A stretch of 48,177 bases of DNA, taken from an uncultured Opitutaceae bacterium. GTDB taxonomy: Bacteria; Verrucomicrobiota; Verrucomicrobiia; Opitutales; Opitutaceae. Below, in pieces: positions 1-8,398 of this stretch. The notes below the pieces were generated by a model. That model searched no databases. It saw only the letters and a program-made list of their open reading frames with translations, and was not told the origin of the DNA. A program made the position numbers and the translations under genes. Numbering within the stretch: position 1 is the first letter of the stretch; each line of letters opens with the position of its first letter. The stretch is taken from NCBI GenBank assembly GCA_903916755.1, contig CAIWXW010000197.1:1-48177 (forward strand), read 5' to 3'.

Positions 1-525
1 GGAGCTCACGCTGCTCAGGTAGTCGGTGAAGATGAAGGTCGTGCCGCTGCCGTCCGAGCGGTGAACCACGACGATCTCCTGCGCGGGCAGGTCGACCCCG
101 GGGTTCTGGCTCTTGATGGCGGCGTCATCCCACTTGGTGATCTTGCCCAGGAAGATGCTCGCCAGGGTCGGACCATCGAGCTTCAGCTTCGGGTTGCCGG
201 GGACATTGTAGCTGATGACGACCGCACCGGCCACCGTCGGGATGTGCCAGAGGGCGCGGGGCGCCTTGGCCAGATTCTCGTCGGACATCGGGCCGTCCGA
301 GGCGCCGAAGTCGACCGTCTCGGCCAGGATCTGCTTCTGGCCGCCGCCGGAGCCAATGCCCTGGTAGTTGAACTGGACCGAGGAATCGATCTTCCCGAAC
401 TCCGAGAACCACTTGGTATAGATCGGCTGGGGGAAGGTGGCGCCGGCGCCGTTGATCTGCATCTGCGCCTGGGCCGCGCCCGTCAGGGCGAGGCCGCAGA
501 TCGCGGTAAGGAGGAAGTTTTTCAT
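1..525 (-). CDS. pstS: Phosphate-binding protein PstS, C-terminal part beyond the window
   Basis: This would be the periplasmic phosphate-binding subunit of the high-affinity Pst ABC importer. The 175 visible codons start at the ATG at 525 and stay open to the left edge. Residues 1-20 form a signal peptide (MKNFLL, ending AQAQ). The mature part carries family hallmarks: [13 protein letters not shown] near residue 24, the glycine-rich [16 protein letters not shown], and [17 protein letters not shown] near the edge, whose Ser/Gly/Thr loop contacts phosphate in the family. It lies 24 bases downstream of the porin gene on the same strand, so the two are probably co-transcribed. pstC, pstA and pstB would be expected further left but are out of view. 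The identification is firm. The C-terminal half is unseen only because of the window edge. Confidence 0.95.
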   Translation of the reverse strand, partial: MKNFLLTAICGLALTGAAQAQMQINGAGATFPQPIYTKWFSEFGKIDSSVQFNYQGIGSGGGQKQILAETVDFGASDGPMSDENLAKAPRALWHIPTVAGAVVISYNVPGNPKLKLDGPTLASIFLGKITKWDDAAIKSQNPGVDLPAQEIVVVHRSDGSGTTFIFTDYLSSVSS

Positions 526-549
526 GAGGGGAGCGAGTTGAGAGCTAGA

Positions 550-1917
550 TTAGAAGTTAACTTGAAGCTGGGTGCGAATGCCGTCGGTCGAGGCCTTGAT
601 GGCTGTGCCATTGGGCACGACACCGGTGGCGGTGGTGGGCAGGATGGCGCCCTTGGACTGGCCGTGGATGTAGCCGAGCTGGAGCTTCACGTCGTTGCCT
701 TCAATGTACCAGTTGCCGCCGAAGTACCACTCTTCCATCTTGTTCATCGTCCCGCCGGAGGTGGCGCCGCGGATGCCATCGGACAGGGCCACGCCGCGAT
801 CGTCGGAGTCGACGTAGCTGTAGCGGGCCACCGCCTCGAGGACCTTCGGGATGACGTAATAGGAGGGCTGGATCCAGGCGCCATCGGGCTTCGCGGCCCG
901 GGTCATGCCGCGGACGACGACCGCGTTCTGGTCGTTGGCCTTCATGTATTCCGCCTGGAGGTTGAAGTCGCCCGCCGTTAGGTCGGTGTAGGCGCCGTAG
1001 ATCGAGAGGTTGTTGCCGAGGCCCACCGTGGTGCCGGGGCCGCCCTGGTCGGGCAGGTAGCCCGCCTCAACGCCGACCTTGTACGTCAGCCAGTCGAACT
1101 TGCCGCCGTAGCCGCCCCAGCCGTAGTAGGCCAGGTTGTTGTTGGTGCTCGTGCTGTAGTTGCCGACGCCGCCGCTGCCGTTGACCGAGTCGGTCGTGGC
1201 GGTGGAGCCCGCGGTGGAGTCGCCGCTGTACTCGTTGCGCTCCGGGTTGGTGACGGCGACCATGTAGAACCAGCCGTCCTGGGTCCCGCTGGCGTAGAGG
1301 CCGGTGCGGTAGCTGGCGGCGCCGAGGCGGCGGCCGTTGTTCGGCTCGTCAAAGTAGCGGGTGATCGGCGAGCGCTCGATCGCCTTCAAGGCGCCGCTCG
1401 AGGTCACTTCCTCGTAATCGAAGGGCGCCTTGCGCAAGCCGGCGTCCAGGACGAGGAAATCGCTCTGCTTCCATTCAATGTAGGCCGCGTCAAAGGAGAC
1501 ATTGGCAAAGTCATAGTTCACGTAACCCGAGAAATTATCGGTGAAGTCGACCTTGGTGCCGAGGTAGACGCGGCGGAGGAGGAAGTGCTCGGAGGCGACG
1601 GGGTGCGCCGGCGCGACGGCCGGGGCGAAATTCTGGAAGCCGTCGATGCTGGTGCCGAGGTCGGCGAACTGCACCTGGAAGCGGCCCGTCAGGGTGATCC
1701 GCTTGAGGAACTTGTCCGCGGGATTGCTCATCACGTCGTTGCCCGCGTTGTTCTTGGCCATCTCGTCGGTGATCTGCTGGGCCTCACCGGCGGTGAGCAC
1801 CCCTTTGTCGATCAGGACGTTCAGGAGGGCCTTGTCATTGGTCTGCGCCAGCGCGGCGGAGGCGCTGAGGAGGGCACTGCCCAGCAGGGCGCACCAGGTC
1901 ATTTTCGAGGGAAGCAT
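550..1917 (-). CDS. Phosphate-selective porin (OprO/OprP-like)
   Basis: This is an outer-membrane beta-barrel porin of 455 residues. I chose the ATG at 1917 because it is followed at once by a signal peptide (MLPSKMTWCALLG..., ending ALA-Q at about residue 24); a second ATG at 1902 is possible. The frame stays open further upstream, but that part has no signal sequence. A short helical segment after the signal (LLNVLIDKGVLT, GEAQQITDEM) is followed by alternating aromatic beta-strand sequence, a low-complexity Ser/Thr/Gly/Asn loop around residues 235-265, and a terminal phenylalanine (LQVNF) typical of barrel insertion signals. The sequence fits the Porin_O_P family. pstS follows immediately downstream, which supports a phosphate or polyphosphate role. 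I see no convincing Pho box upstream, although the regulator's consensus in this lineage is unknown to me. Confidence 0.85.
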   Translation of the reverse strand: MLPSKMTWCALLGSALLSASAALAQTNDKALLNVLIDKGVLTAGEAQQITDEMAKNNAGNDVMSNPADKFLKRITLTGRFQVQFADLGTSIDGFQNFAPAVAPAHPVASEHFLLRRVYLGTKVDFTDNFSGYVNYDFANVSFDAAYIEWKQSDFLVLDAGLRKAPFDYEEVTSSGALKAIERSPITRYFDEPNNGRRLGAASYRTGLYASGTQDGWFYMVAVTNPERNEYSGDSTAGSTATTDSVNGSGGVGNYSTSTNNNLAYYGWGGYGGKFDWLTYKVGVEAGYLPDQGGPGTTVGLGNNLSIYGAYTDLTAGDFNLQAEYMKANDQNAVVVRGMTRAAKPDGAWIQPSYYVIPKVLEAVARYSYVDSDDRGVALSDGIRGATSGGTMNKMEEWYFGGNWYIEGNDVKLQLGYIHGQSKGAILPTTATGVVPNGTAIKASTDGIRTQLQVNF

Positions 1918-2030
1918 GGAGGGAGTATTATTCTGAATGGGTTGGTATGCGGTGAGCACCCCCCAGTTGTAGCAGGCGATTGTTACGAACGCGTGGCGGC
2001 CCCGCGACAACGCGGCGAAGAAGAATCTGC

Positions 2031-2044
2031 TTTGCGCTTTGCGC
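2031..2044 (+). repeat. Tandem 7-base repeat in the porin/SulP divergent region
   Basis: TTTGCGC occurs twice head to tail. Just before it, CCGCG at 2002-2006 and CGCGG at 2011-2015 form a small dyad with an ACAA loop. Both sit between the divergent porin and SulP genes, where operators would be expected. No binding protein can be named. Confidence 0.35.
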
Positions 2045-2065
2045 CTTTCCACCAACCCTTTGGGG

Positions 2066-3904
2066 ATGAACCCGGTGGCTGAGCTGACGGAGGGGGTGGC
2101 GACCCTGAGCGCGAACATGTTCCGCGTCCGGTTCCCCTTCTTTGGCGAGCTTCGGCGCTACTCCTGGGAAAAATTCCGCGCCGACCTGCTCTCGGCCTGC
2201 ACGGTCTCCCTGGTCTCGATTCCCCAGGCGATCGGCTTCGCCCTGATCCTGGGCCTCCCACCCCTGCCCGTGATCACCTCGGTCGTCGTGGGCGGCTTCG
2301 TCGGGGCGCTGTTCTTCTCCTCGCATCACCACGTCTTCGGGCCCACCAACTCGATCAGCATCATCGTGGCGTCGACCCTCGCCGCCCATGCCGCCAGCGG
2401 GCTGACCCCGCTGCAGCTGGCGGTCTACCTCTCGCTGCTGATCGGCGCCATCCAGCTGGTCGCCGGGCTGTTCAACTTCGGCGAGCTGACCAAGTTCATC
2501 TCCCGCTCGGTGGTCATCAGCTACAGCACGGGGATCGGCATCCTCCTCATCGTCGGCCAGCTGCACAACGGCCTCGGCATGGAAAGCAACACGGGCGCCA
2601 GCTTCCGGGAGTGGGTGTGGCACGCGGCGGAATCGGTCTCGACCGGGCGCTTCAATCCGTGGGCGCTCGGCATCTCCGTCCTGACCCTCCTGATCTTCGA
2701 GGGGGTGCGCCGCTGGCGGCCGAGCTGGCCCGAGGCCCTGATCGGCCTGGCGGTCCTCGGCGTCGCCTCGCGGCTCTATTCCCACTTCAACGGCCATCCG
2801 CCCTTCCGGCTGATCCTCGACGAGGGCGCCCTGACCGCCGCCGTCCCGATGTTCTCGGGCTGGCACTTCGGCCACCAGCACCTGGCCCTCCTCCCCACCC
2901 TCGTGGGCACCGCGGTCGCCGTCTCCATCCTGGGCATGCTCGAGGCCGCCTCGATCACCAAGTCGCTGGCGGCGAAAAGCGGCCAGAAGATCGAGCCCAA
3001 CCAGGAACTGATCGGGATGGGGGTCGGCAACATCGCCTGCGCCCTCTTCAACGCGGTGCCCGGCTCCTCCTCCTTCACCCGGTCGGCGGTCGCCTACCAG
3101 AGCGGGGCCCGCACCCAGCTGGCCTCGATCTTCAGCAGCGGCGTCGTGCTCCTGGTCCTCCTGTTCATCGCGCCGATCGTGAACTACATCCCGGTGGCCG
3201 CGCTGGCCACCCACCTGATCAGGGTCGGCGTGAAGATGATCAACTGGCCCCACATCCGGGTCGCCTGCCGCGCCACCCGCTCCGACGCGGTCGTCTTCGG
3301 CATCACGCTGGTCGCCTGCCTGGTCCTCAAGCTGGACACCGCGATCTACGTGGGCATCGGCATGTCCCTGGCCCTCTTCCTGCAGAAATCGGCCACCCCG
3401 ATCCTGGTGGAGTACAGCTTCAACGAGAGCGGCAACCTGGCGGAGCTGACGGACGAGGCCAAGCGGCCCAATCCTCAGATCTCGATCATCCATGTCGAGG
3501 GCGAGCTTTTCTTCGGCGCCGCCGACCTGTTCCAGTCCCAGGTGCGCCGGCAGGCGGAGGACGAGAACATCCGCGTGTTCATCCTGCGGATGAAGAATGC
3601 GCGCCACCTCGACGCCACGACCGTGCTCGCCCTGGAGCAGCTGCACGAGTACCTGCGGACCACCAACCGCCACCTGCTGATCAGCGGCAGCACGCCCGAG
3701 GTCACGACGGTCCTGCGCCGCAGCGGGCTGCTGGCGAAGATCGGCGCCGAGAACATCTTTCCCGCCGAGGCCAATCCGACGGCGGCGACGCGGCGCGCGC
3801 TCAAGCGGGCGAACGAGATCCTCCCGCCCAACGCGGATGTCCGGCTCTTCTACGAGAAGCTGCAGGACCCGCTCGACGGCTCGCTCGCCGAATACGAGAT
3901 CTAG
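2066..3904 (+). CDS. SulP-family inorganic anion transporter with STAS domain
   Basis: This is an inner-membrane anion transporter or exchanger of about 612 residues. Residues from about 45 to 430 form the multi-span SulP core. It opens with the family-typical stretch YSWEKFRADLLSACTVSLVSIPQAIGFAL and holds the loops FGPTNSISIIVAS and FNAVPGSSSFTRSAV. A C-terminal STAS domain begins near ISIIHVEGELFFGAADL and continues through LDATTVLALEQL. Starts at 2039, 2066 and 2117 are possible. I prefer the ATG at 2066, preceded by a GGGG run; the family core begins after 2117. Substrate (sulfate, bicarbonate or another anion) cannot be told from sequence. The gene is divergent from the porin. Its TAG stop overlaps the stop of the convergent SNF2 gene inside a CTAG palindrome. 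Confidence 0.9.
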   Translation: MNPVAELTEGVATLSANMFRVRFPFFGELRRYSWEKFRADLLSACTVSLVSIPQAIGFALILGLPPLPVITSVVVGGFVGALFFSSHHHVFGPTNSISIIVASTLAAHAASGLTPLQLAVYLSLLIGAIQLVAGLFNFGELTKFISRSVVISYSTGIGILLIVGQLHNGLGMESNTGASFREWVWHAAESVSTGRFNPWALGISVLTLLIFEGVRRWRPSWPEALIGLAVLGVASRLYSHFNGHPPFRLILDEGALTAAVPMFSGWHFGHQHLALLPTLVGTAVAVSILGMLEAASITKSLAAKSGQKIEPNQELIGMGVGNIACALFNAVPGSSSFTRSAVAYQSGARTQLASIFSSGVVLLVLLFIAPIVNYIPVAALATHLIRVGVKMINWPHIRVACRATRSDAVVFGITLVACLVLKLDTAIYVGIGMSLALFLQKSATPILVEYSFNESGNLAELTDEAKRPNPQISIIHVEGELFFGAADLFQSQVRRQAEDENIRVFILRMKNARHLDATTVLALEQLHEYLRTTNRHLLISGSTPEVTTVLRRSGLLAKIGAENIFPAEANPTAATRRALKRANEILPPNADVRLFYEKLQDPLDGSLAEYEI

Positions 3905-6516
3905 GCGACGGTGACGACCGGCGGCGGCTCCGCCAGGGCATCCGTCGCCGGGGGCGCCGGCGCCTCCGTCTGCTCGGGCTCGGCGTGCGCGGTCAGCTGC
4001 ACCAGGCTATGGAGCGACGTGAAATGCTGGCTCAGGTCAAAGTCGCCGCCGAGGCCGTCGACCAGCTTGTCGAAGAGGTCCTTCTTGGACGCCTTGAGGA
4101 CCTGGATCCGCTCCTCGACCGTGCCCGCCGTGACCATCCGGTAGACGAACACCGTGCTGCGCTGGCCGATGCGGTGCACCCGGTCGACGGCCTGGGCCTC
4201 GACGGCGGGATTCCACCAGGGATCGAGGAGAAACACGTAATCGGCCGCGTGCAGCGTGATGCCGGTGCCCGCCGCCTTGAGCGACACCAGCATCGCGGCG
4301 GCGCCCGTCGCGGTCTGGAAGCCCTGCACGGGCTTCTGCCGGTCGAGCGTCATGCCCGTCAGCTCATAGCGCGGCAGGTCGGGGAAATGCTTCATCAGCG
4401 CCGAGCGCACGCGGTCCAGCAGCATGACAAACTGCGAGAAGATCACGACCTTGTGGCCGCTGCTGACCACCTCGGCCAGCTTCTCGATCAGCAGGTTGAT
4501 CTTGCCGGAATCCTCGAGCGGCGCCTTCAGCCAGGGCAGCATGTCCGGATCGCAGCAGGTCTGCCGCAGCCGGGTCAGGAGCGCGAGGAAGCCGAAGGAC
4601 TTCTCGCGCATCGCGGCGCCCACGTCGTCGCCCAGGCGCGCCAGGCCCTCCGTGCAGATGCGCGCGTATTCGGAGCGCTGGACGTCCGTCAGCGGGCAGA
4701 TCAGGTCCATCTCCACCTTCGGCGGCAGCTCCTGCGCGACCTCGCGCTTGGTGCGCCGCAGGATGAACGGCGCCAGCTGCGCCCGGAGGCGGCCCAGGGT
4801 CCCGTCGCGGTCGGCGGTCAGTGCCCCCTCGAAGGAGGCCCGCGAACCCAGCAGGCCCGGCAGGAGGAAGCGGAAGATGCTCCAGAGATCGAGCTGCCGG
4901 TTCTCCAGCGGGGTGCCGGTCAGGACCAGCCGGTGCCGGGCGCGGACCGCGAAGCAGGTCTGGGTCACCTTGGCGTCGGGATTCTTGATGAACTGCCCCT
5001 CGTCGAGGACGGCATAGCCAAAGTCCACGCCGTCGAGGAGCGAACGGTGCTTGCGCAGCTGGGTGTAGCTGGCGAGCCAGATCACCGGGTCGCGGTTCGC
5101 GGTGAAGTCGTGGCCGGTCTTGAGGACCTCGACCTTCAGCTGCGGGAAGAACTTGACGATCTCCTCGCGCCAGACCGGAACCACGCTCGCCGGGCACACG
5201 ATCAGGCTCGGCCGGTCGTCGATGGGGCGGACGGCCAGCAGGGCCAGGATTTGCACGGTCTTGCCCAGGCCCATCTCGTCGGCCAGGAGCCCGTGGCAGC
5301 CGGAGCCCGCCAGGTGGTGCATCCATTCCACGCCGCGGCGCTGGTAGGGGCGGAGCCAATCCGGCAGGACCGGGGGCTGCGGCGGCCCGGTCAGGACCCC
5401 GGCGCGCCAGGCCTCGATCTCCGGGGACAGCGTCAGCTTCATCCGCGCGTCGTTGAAGAGGGAGAAGATCAGGTAGGGCGGCAGGGTGTCGCTTCCGCCC
5501 GAGGCCTCCTCGATGTTCTTCTGCCAGGCGCTGTAGGAATCCCAGCGGTCGGCCGGCAGCGAAACGATGCCCAGGTTCGGCAGGATGACGGGCTGGCCGT
5601 CGCGCTTGAGGAGGGTGGCGACCTCGCTGTCGGTCAGCAGCCGCTCGCCGGCCCGAAAGATCCACCGCAGGTTCAGCCCGCCGTTTTCGCGCCGCGACGT
5701 GCCCGGGGTGCCCTCGGCCACCGCCTCGATCTCGATCGCCCGGGTGCCCTTGAGGAGGTTGGCCGCCTTGTCGTCGAGCTCGATGGCGAACATCTTCCGC
5801 CAGGCGGGCAGCGTGACCTTCAGGAAATTGGGAATCTCGACCAGCGATTCCATCCGGTAGACGCCGGTCTCCTGGTCGTAGTGGAAATGCGCCTTGCGCG
5901 CATAAGCCGCCAGGCCGATCAATTTTGCCCGCTCGCTGGATGAGACATGGCCGTTGCCGTTGGCATGGGCGTCCGGCCCCAGGGCCGGCATCCGGGTCTT
6001 GTGGTCGAGCTCGACCCAATAGGCCCGGAAGGCCAGGCCGGTCACCCGGATCTTGAAGACGAGCAGGAGGGGCCGGGAAGGGCCGCCCTGCTTCACGACC
6101 GGGGCCGCGGCGGACGCGGCGCCGTTGCCCGCGGGCAGGCCGGAACCATCCTGGGAGTTCCGGCTCTCGCCCGGCAGCGGGGAAATCTCGTCGGCCACCA
6201 GCTCCTCGATTTCATGCAGGCCGGCGACCGCCAGGGCGTGGGCCAGCTCCCGGTCGGTCGTGGATGAGCGGACGGCCAGCCCCTCCAGGCTCCATTCGAT
6301 GACCGCGTACTCGTCCTTTTTGTCGATCCGGCGGTGGACGACCGCATGGCTGTCCGTGAGTTCCAACTCGCGCACCTCGCCCGCTCGGTAGAGGCGGCGG
6401 CCTTCTTCCAGCTGGGCTGGAGTGAAGGCTCCGGCCCAGTCGACCTCGAGCTTACCGAACCAAAACTCGAGCGAATGGGGAGTGTAGAAGCGTTTAGGGC
6501 CGTGCGACTGCATCAC
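3901..6516 (-). CDS. SNF2-family DEAD/H-type helicase
   Basis: This is a Swi2/Snf2 ATP-dependent DNA translocase of 871 residues. Residues 1-380 are an N-terminal region without a recognised catalytic motif. The ATPase core follows: motif I DEMGLGKT at about 413-420, motif Ia region IVCPASVVPVW, motif II as DEGQ near 505, motif III LTGTPLENR, then FILRRTKREV. The second lobe has VVIFSQFVMLLDRV, AGTGITLHAADYVFLLDPWWNP and VHRIGQRSTVFVYR (motifs V-VI). Related bacterial proteins often begin with a Cys/His SWIM zinc finger; I see no such motif here. The start is GTG at 6516, followed directly by ATG at 6513. It is not in an obvious operon. A role in transcription or chromosome maintenance is plausible, but no partner is visible. 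Confidence 0.92.
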   Translation of the reverse strand: MMQSHGPKRFYTPHSLEFWFGKLEVDWAGAFTPAQLEEGRRLYRAGEVRELELTDSHAVVHRRIDKKDEYAVIEWSLEGLAVRSSTTDRELAHALAVAGLHEIEELVADEISPLPGESRNSQDGSGLPAGNGAASAAAPVVKQGGPSRPLLLVFKIRVTGLAFRAYWVELDHKTRMPALGPDAHANGNGHVSSSERAKLIGLAAYARKAHFHYDQETGVYRMESLVEIPNFLKVTLPAWRKMFAIELDDKAANLLKGTRAIEIEAVAEGTPGTSRRENGGLNLRWIFRAGERLLTDSEVATLLKRDGQPVILPNLGIVSLPADRWDSYSAWQKNIEEASGGSDTLPPYLIFSLFNDARMKLTLSPEIEAWRAGVLTGPPQPPVLPDWLRPYQRRGVEWMHHLAGSGCHGLLADEMGLGKTVQILALLAVRPIDDRPSLIVCPASVVPVWREEIVKFFPQLKVEVLKTGHDFTANRDPVIWLASYTQLRKHRSLLDGVDFGYAVLDEGQFIKNPDAKVTQTCFAVRARHRLVLTGTPLENRQLDLWSIFRFLLPGLLGSRASFEGALTADRDGTLGRLRAQLAPFILRRTKREVAQELPPKVEMDLICPLTDVQRSEYARICTEGLARLGDDVGAAMREKSFGFLALLTRLRQTCCDPDMLPWLKAPLEDSGKINLLIEKLAEVVSSGHKVVIFSQFVMLLDRVRSALMKHFPDLPRYELTGMTLDRQKPVQGFQTATGAAAMLVSLKAAGTGITLHAADYVFLLDPWWNPAVEAQAVDRVHRIGQRSTVFVYRMVTAGTVEERIQVLKASKKDLFDKLVDGLGGDFDLSQHFTSLHSLVQLTAHAEPEQTEAPAPPATDALAEPPPVVTVA

Positions 6517-6538
6517 CTAAAAAGGATCAACGTAGAGA

Positions 6539-6556
6539 GCGCGGCCGAAGCCGCGC
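6539..6556 (-). promoter_or_regulatory. UUCG-capped hairpin in the SNF2 leader
   Basis: Read on the minus strand, GCGCGGC-TTCG-GCCGCGC forms a perfect 7-bp stem with a UUCG tetraloop, an exceptionally stable RNA fold. It lies 22 bases before the SNF2 start. A T5 run lies between the hairpin and the start codon, so the layout resembles an attenuator. A second 5-bp dyad (CTCGG/CCGAG) sits at 6579-6594. Confidence 0.45.
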
Positions 6557-6625
6557 AACCTAAATTTCGCCGGGGGCCCTCGGTGAAATCCGAGCGTCGG
6601 GTGGATAAACGGCTTGCCGGACCGC

Positions 6626-6653
6626 GCCGGGAGGGCTGCCGTAACGACCCGGC
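6626..6653 (+). promoter_or_regulatory. Inverted repeat abutting the ABC permease start
   Basis: GCCGGG (6626-6631) and CCCGGC (6648-6653) are perfect inverted arms around a 16-base loop that holds the only AGGG-like ribosome site. The 3' arm ends immediately before the ATG at 6654. Six-base GC arms are common by chance in such GC-rich DNA, so this is weak evidence for control of translation. Confidence 0.25.
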
Positions 6654-8393
6654 ATGGCGATTACCTTGACCCGACCTGTTCCCGAACGACGCTCGGCCGT
6701 CTGGCTCGACGCGCTCATTCTGGTCGGCTTCGCCGCTTTCCTCTTCGGCGCGGCGAGCGTTGCCCGCGAATGGAGCCAGCCCCGCAACCTGACGGTCGAC
6801 ATCGACCTCTCGCTGCGCTCGCTGCCCAAATACGCGCTCTACACCTTCGCGCGGGCCTGGCTGGCCTATCTCCTCTCGCTCCTCTTCACGCTGATCGTCG
6901 CCTCCTGGGCCTTCTATGACGAGCGGGCCCGGCGCTTCATCCTGGTCGCGCTCGACATTCTGCAGAGCCTGCCCGTCCTCGCCTTCCTGCCCGTCTTCGA
7001 GCTGCCGCTGATCGCGCTGTTCCCGCACAGCAACGTCGGGCTGGAGCTGGTCTGCGTCCTGGCGATGTTCACGGGCCAGGTCTGGAACATGACGTTCAGC
7101 TACTACGATTCGCTGCGCGGCACGCCGCCGGACTTCCGGATGCTGGGCAAGCTCTACAATTTCAACTGGTGGAACCGGTTCTGGCGGGTCGAGCTCCCGT
7201 TCGGCGCGCAGGGACTCCTTTACAACAGCATGGTCTCGATGGCGGGCGGCTGGTTTTTCCTGACGATCACCGAAGCCTCGACCATCGGCAACCAGGCCTA
7301 CCGCGTGCCCGGGCTCGGATCCTACATGAGCGTCGCCAACGACCGGGGCGACGTCCGCGCCGTCATCTACGGCATCATCGCGATGAGCCTGGTGATCGTC
7401 GTCGTCGACCGCCTGATCTGGGGCCCGCTCGTCTCCTGGTCGCGCAAGTTCAAGCTGGATGACTTCGGGACCGGCGGCTCCCGCAAGTCCCGCCTCCAGC
7501 TCTGGCTGGCGCGCTCCGTGGCGGCCCAGCAGATCGGGGCGTTCCTCCAGCGCGGCAAGAGCCGCCTGATTCCCCCGCCCAAGCCGCCGACCGCGGCGGA
7601 GTCCCTCGTTCCGCCCGGCACGCCCCCGGCGCAGCGCGGCAAGTTCAACCGGGGGCTCTACTATGTCCTCCTCTTTGTGCTGGTGCTTCTCCTCGCCAAG
7701 GGCGCCCAGTCGATCTGGCTCCTGCTGGCGCAGGTCCGCGGCAGCGAGTGGCTGATCATCCTGCGCGACGCCGGGCTGAGCTTCGCCCGGGTGCTGGCGG
7801 CGGTCCTCCTCGGCACGCTCTGGACGGTCCCGTTCGGGATCTGGATCGGGCTCAATCCCAAGCTGTCCAACCGCTTCCAGCCCTTCATCCAGTTTGTCGC
7901 TTCGTTCCCGTCCCCCATGATCTACCCCGCCCTCCTGCTGCTGGTGCTCGCCGTCGGCGGGACGCTGCAATGGGGTGCCGTGCTCCTGATCCTGTTCGGC
8001 ACGCAGTGGTACATCCTGTTCAACGTCGCGGGCGCGGCCGCGGCCATTCCCAACGACATCGTCTGCTGCGCGGACATCCTGCGCCTGTCGGGCTGGCGCC
8101 GCTGGCAGAAGTTCCTGATTCCGGCCATCCTGCCCGGGCTGGTCACTGGCTGGATCACCGCCGCCGGCGGGGCCTGGAACGCCACCATCGTCTCCGAAAT
8201 CCTCACGGTGCACGGCCATGCCTATGAGGCCACCGGGCTGGGCGCCTACATCTCGCACGCGACCGACGCGGGCGACTTCTCCCGGCTGACCGCCGCCTCG
8301 CTGGTCATGGCGCTGATCGTGGTCGTCGTGAACCGCAGCGTGTGGAAGCGCATCCAGAGCCTCGCCAACGAACGCTGCCGCTTTATCACCTGA
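6654..8393 (+). CDS. ABC importer permease, two permease domains fused in one chain
   Basis: This membrane protein of 579 residues contains two binding-protein-dependent permease domains in tandem, where most importers use two copies of a subunit. Each half has its own EAA-like loop that docks on the ATPase: around PDFRMLGKLYNF followed by VELPFGAQGLLYN in the first half, and ADILRLSGWRRW followed by LIPAILPGLVTG in the second. A hydrophilic Pro/Ala/Lys-rich linker (about residues 270-325) joins the halves. The sequence resembles the nitrate/sulfonate/bicarbonate (NitT/TauT) class. The ATPase gene follows after 5 bases. No substrate-binding protein gene lies nearby, so the substrate is unknown. 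An ancestral duplication followed by fusion is inferred from the two loops. Confidence 0.88.
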   Translation: MAITLTRPVPERRSAVWLDALILVGFAAFLFGAASVAREWSQPRNLTVDIDLSLRSLPKYALYTFARAWLAYLLSLLFTLIVASWAFYDERARRFILVALDILQSLPVLAFLPVFELPLIALFPHSNVGLELVCVLAMFTGQVWNMTFSYYDSLRGTPPDFRMLGKLYNFNWWNRFWRVELPFGAQGLLYNSMVSMAGGWFFLTITEASTIGNQAYRVPGLGSYMSVANDRGDVRAVIYGIIAMSLVIVVVDRLIWGPLVSWSRKFKLDDFGTGGSRKSRLQLWLARSVAAQQIGAFLQRGKSRLIPPPKPPTAAESLVPPGTPPAQRGKFNRGLYYVLLFVLVLLLAKGAQSIWLLLAQVRGSEWLIILRDAGLSFARVLAAVLLGTLWTVPFGIWIGLNPKLSNRFQPFIQFVASFPSPMIYPALLLLVLAVGGTLQWGAVLLILFGTQWYILFNVAGAAAAIPNDIVCCADILRLSGWRRWQKFLIPAILPGLVTGWITAAGGAWNATIVSEILTVHGHAYEATGLGAYISHATDAGDFSRLTAASLVMALIVVVVNRSVWKRIQSLANERCRFIT

Positions 8394-8398
8394 ACGCC

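Noticed and set aside
1966-1986. Possible Pho box (CTACAAC and GTAACAA on the minus strand)
   Set aside because: The two half-sites are 13-14 bases apart, not 11, and match the known consensus poorly.
1918-2118. N-terminal extension of the porin frame up to 2118
   Set aside because: The signal peptide begins at 1917. The extra residues lack family similarity and would overlap the divergent SulP gene.
2611-5943. A 1110-codon open frame on the plus strand across SulP and the SNF2 gene
   Set aside because: It is out of frame with SulP and antisense to SNF2, rich in Arg, Pro and Gly with no domain. Both overlapped genes have clear family motifs. High GC makes such frames common.
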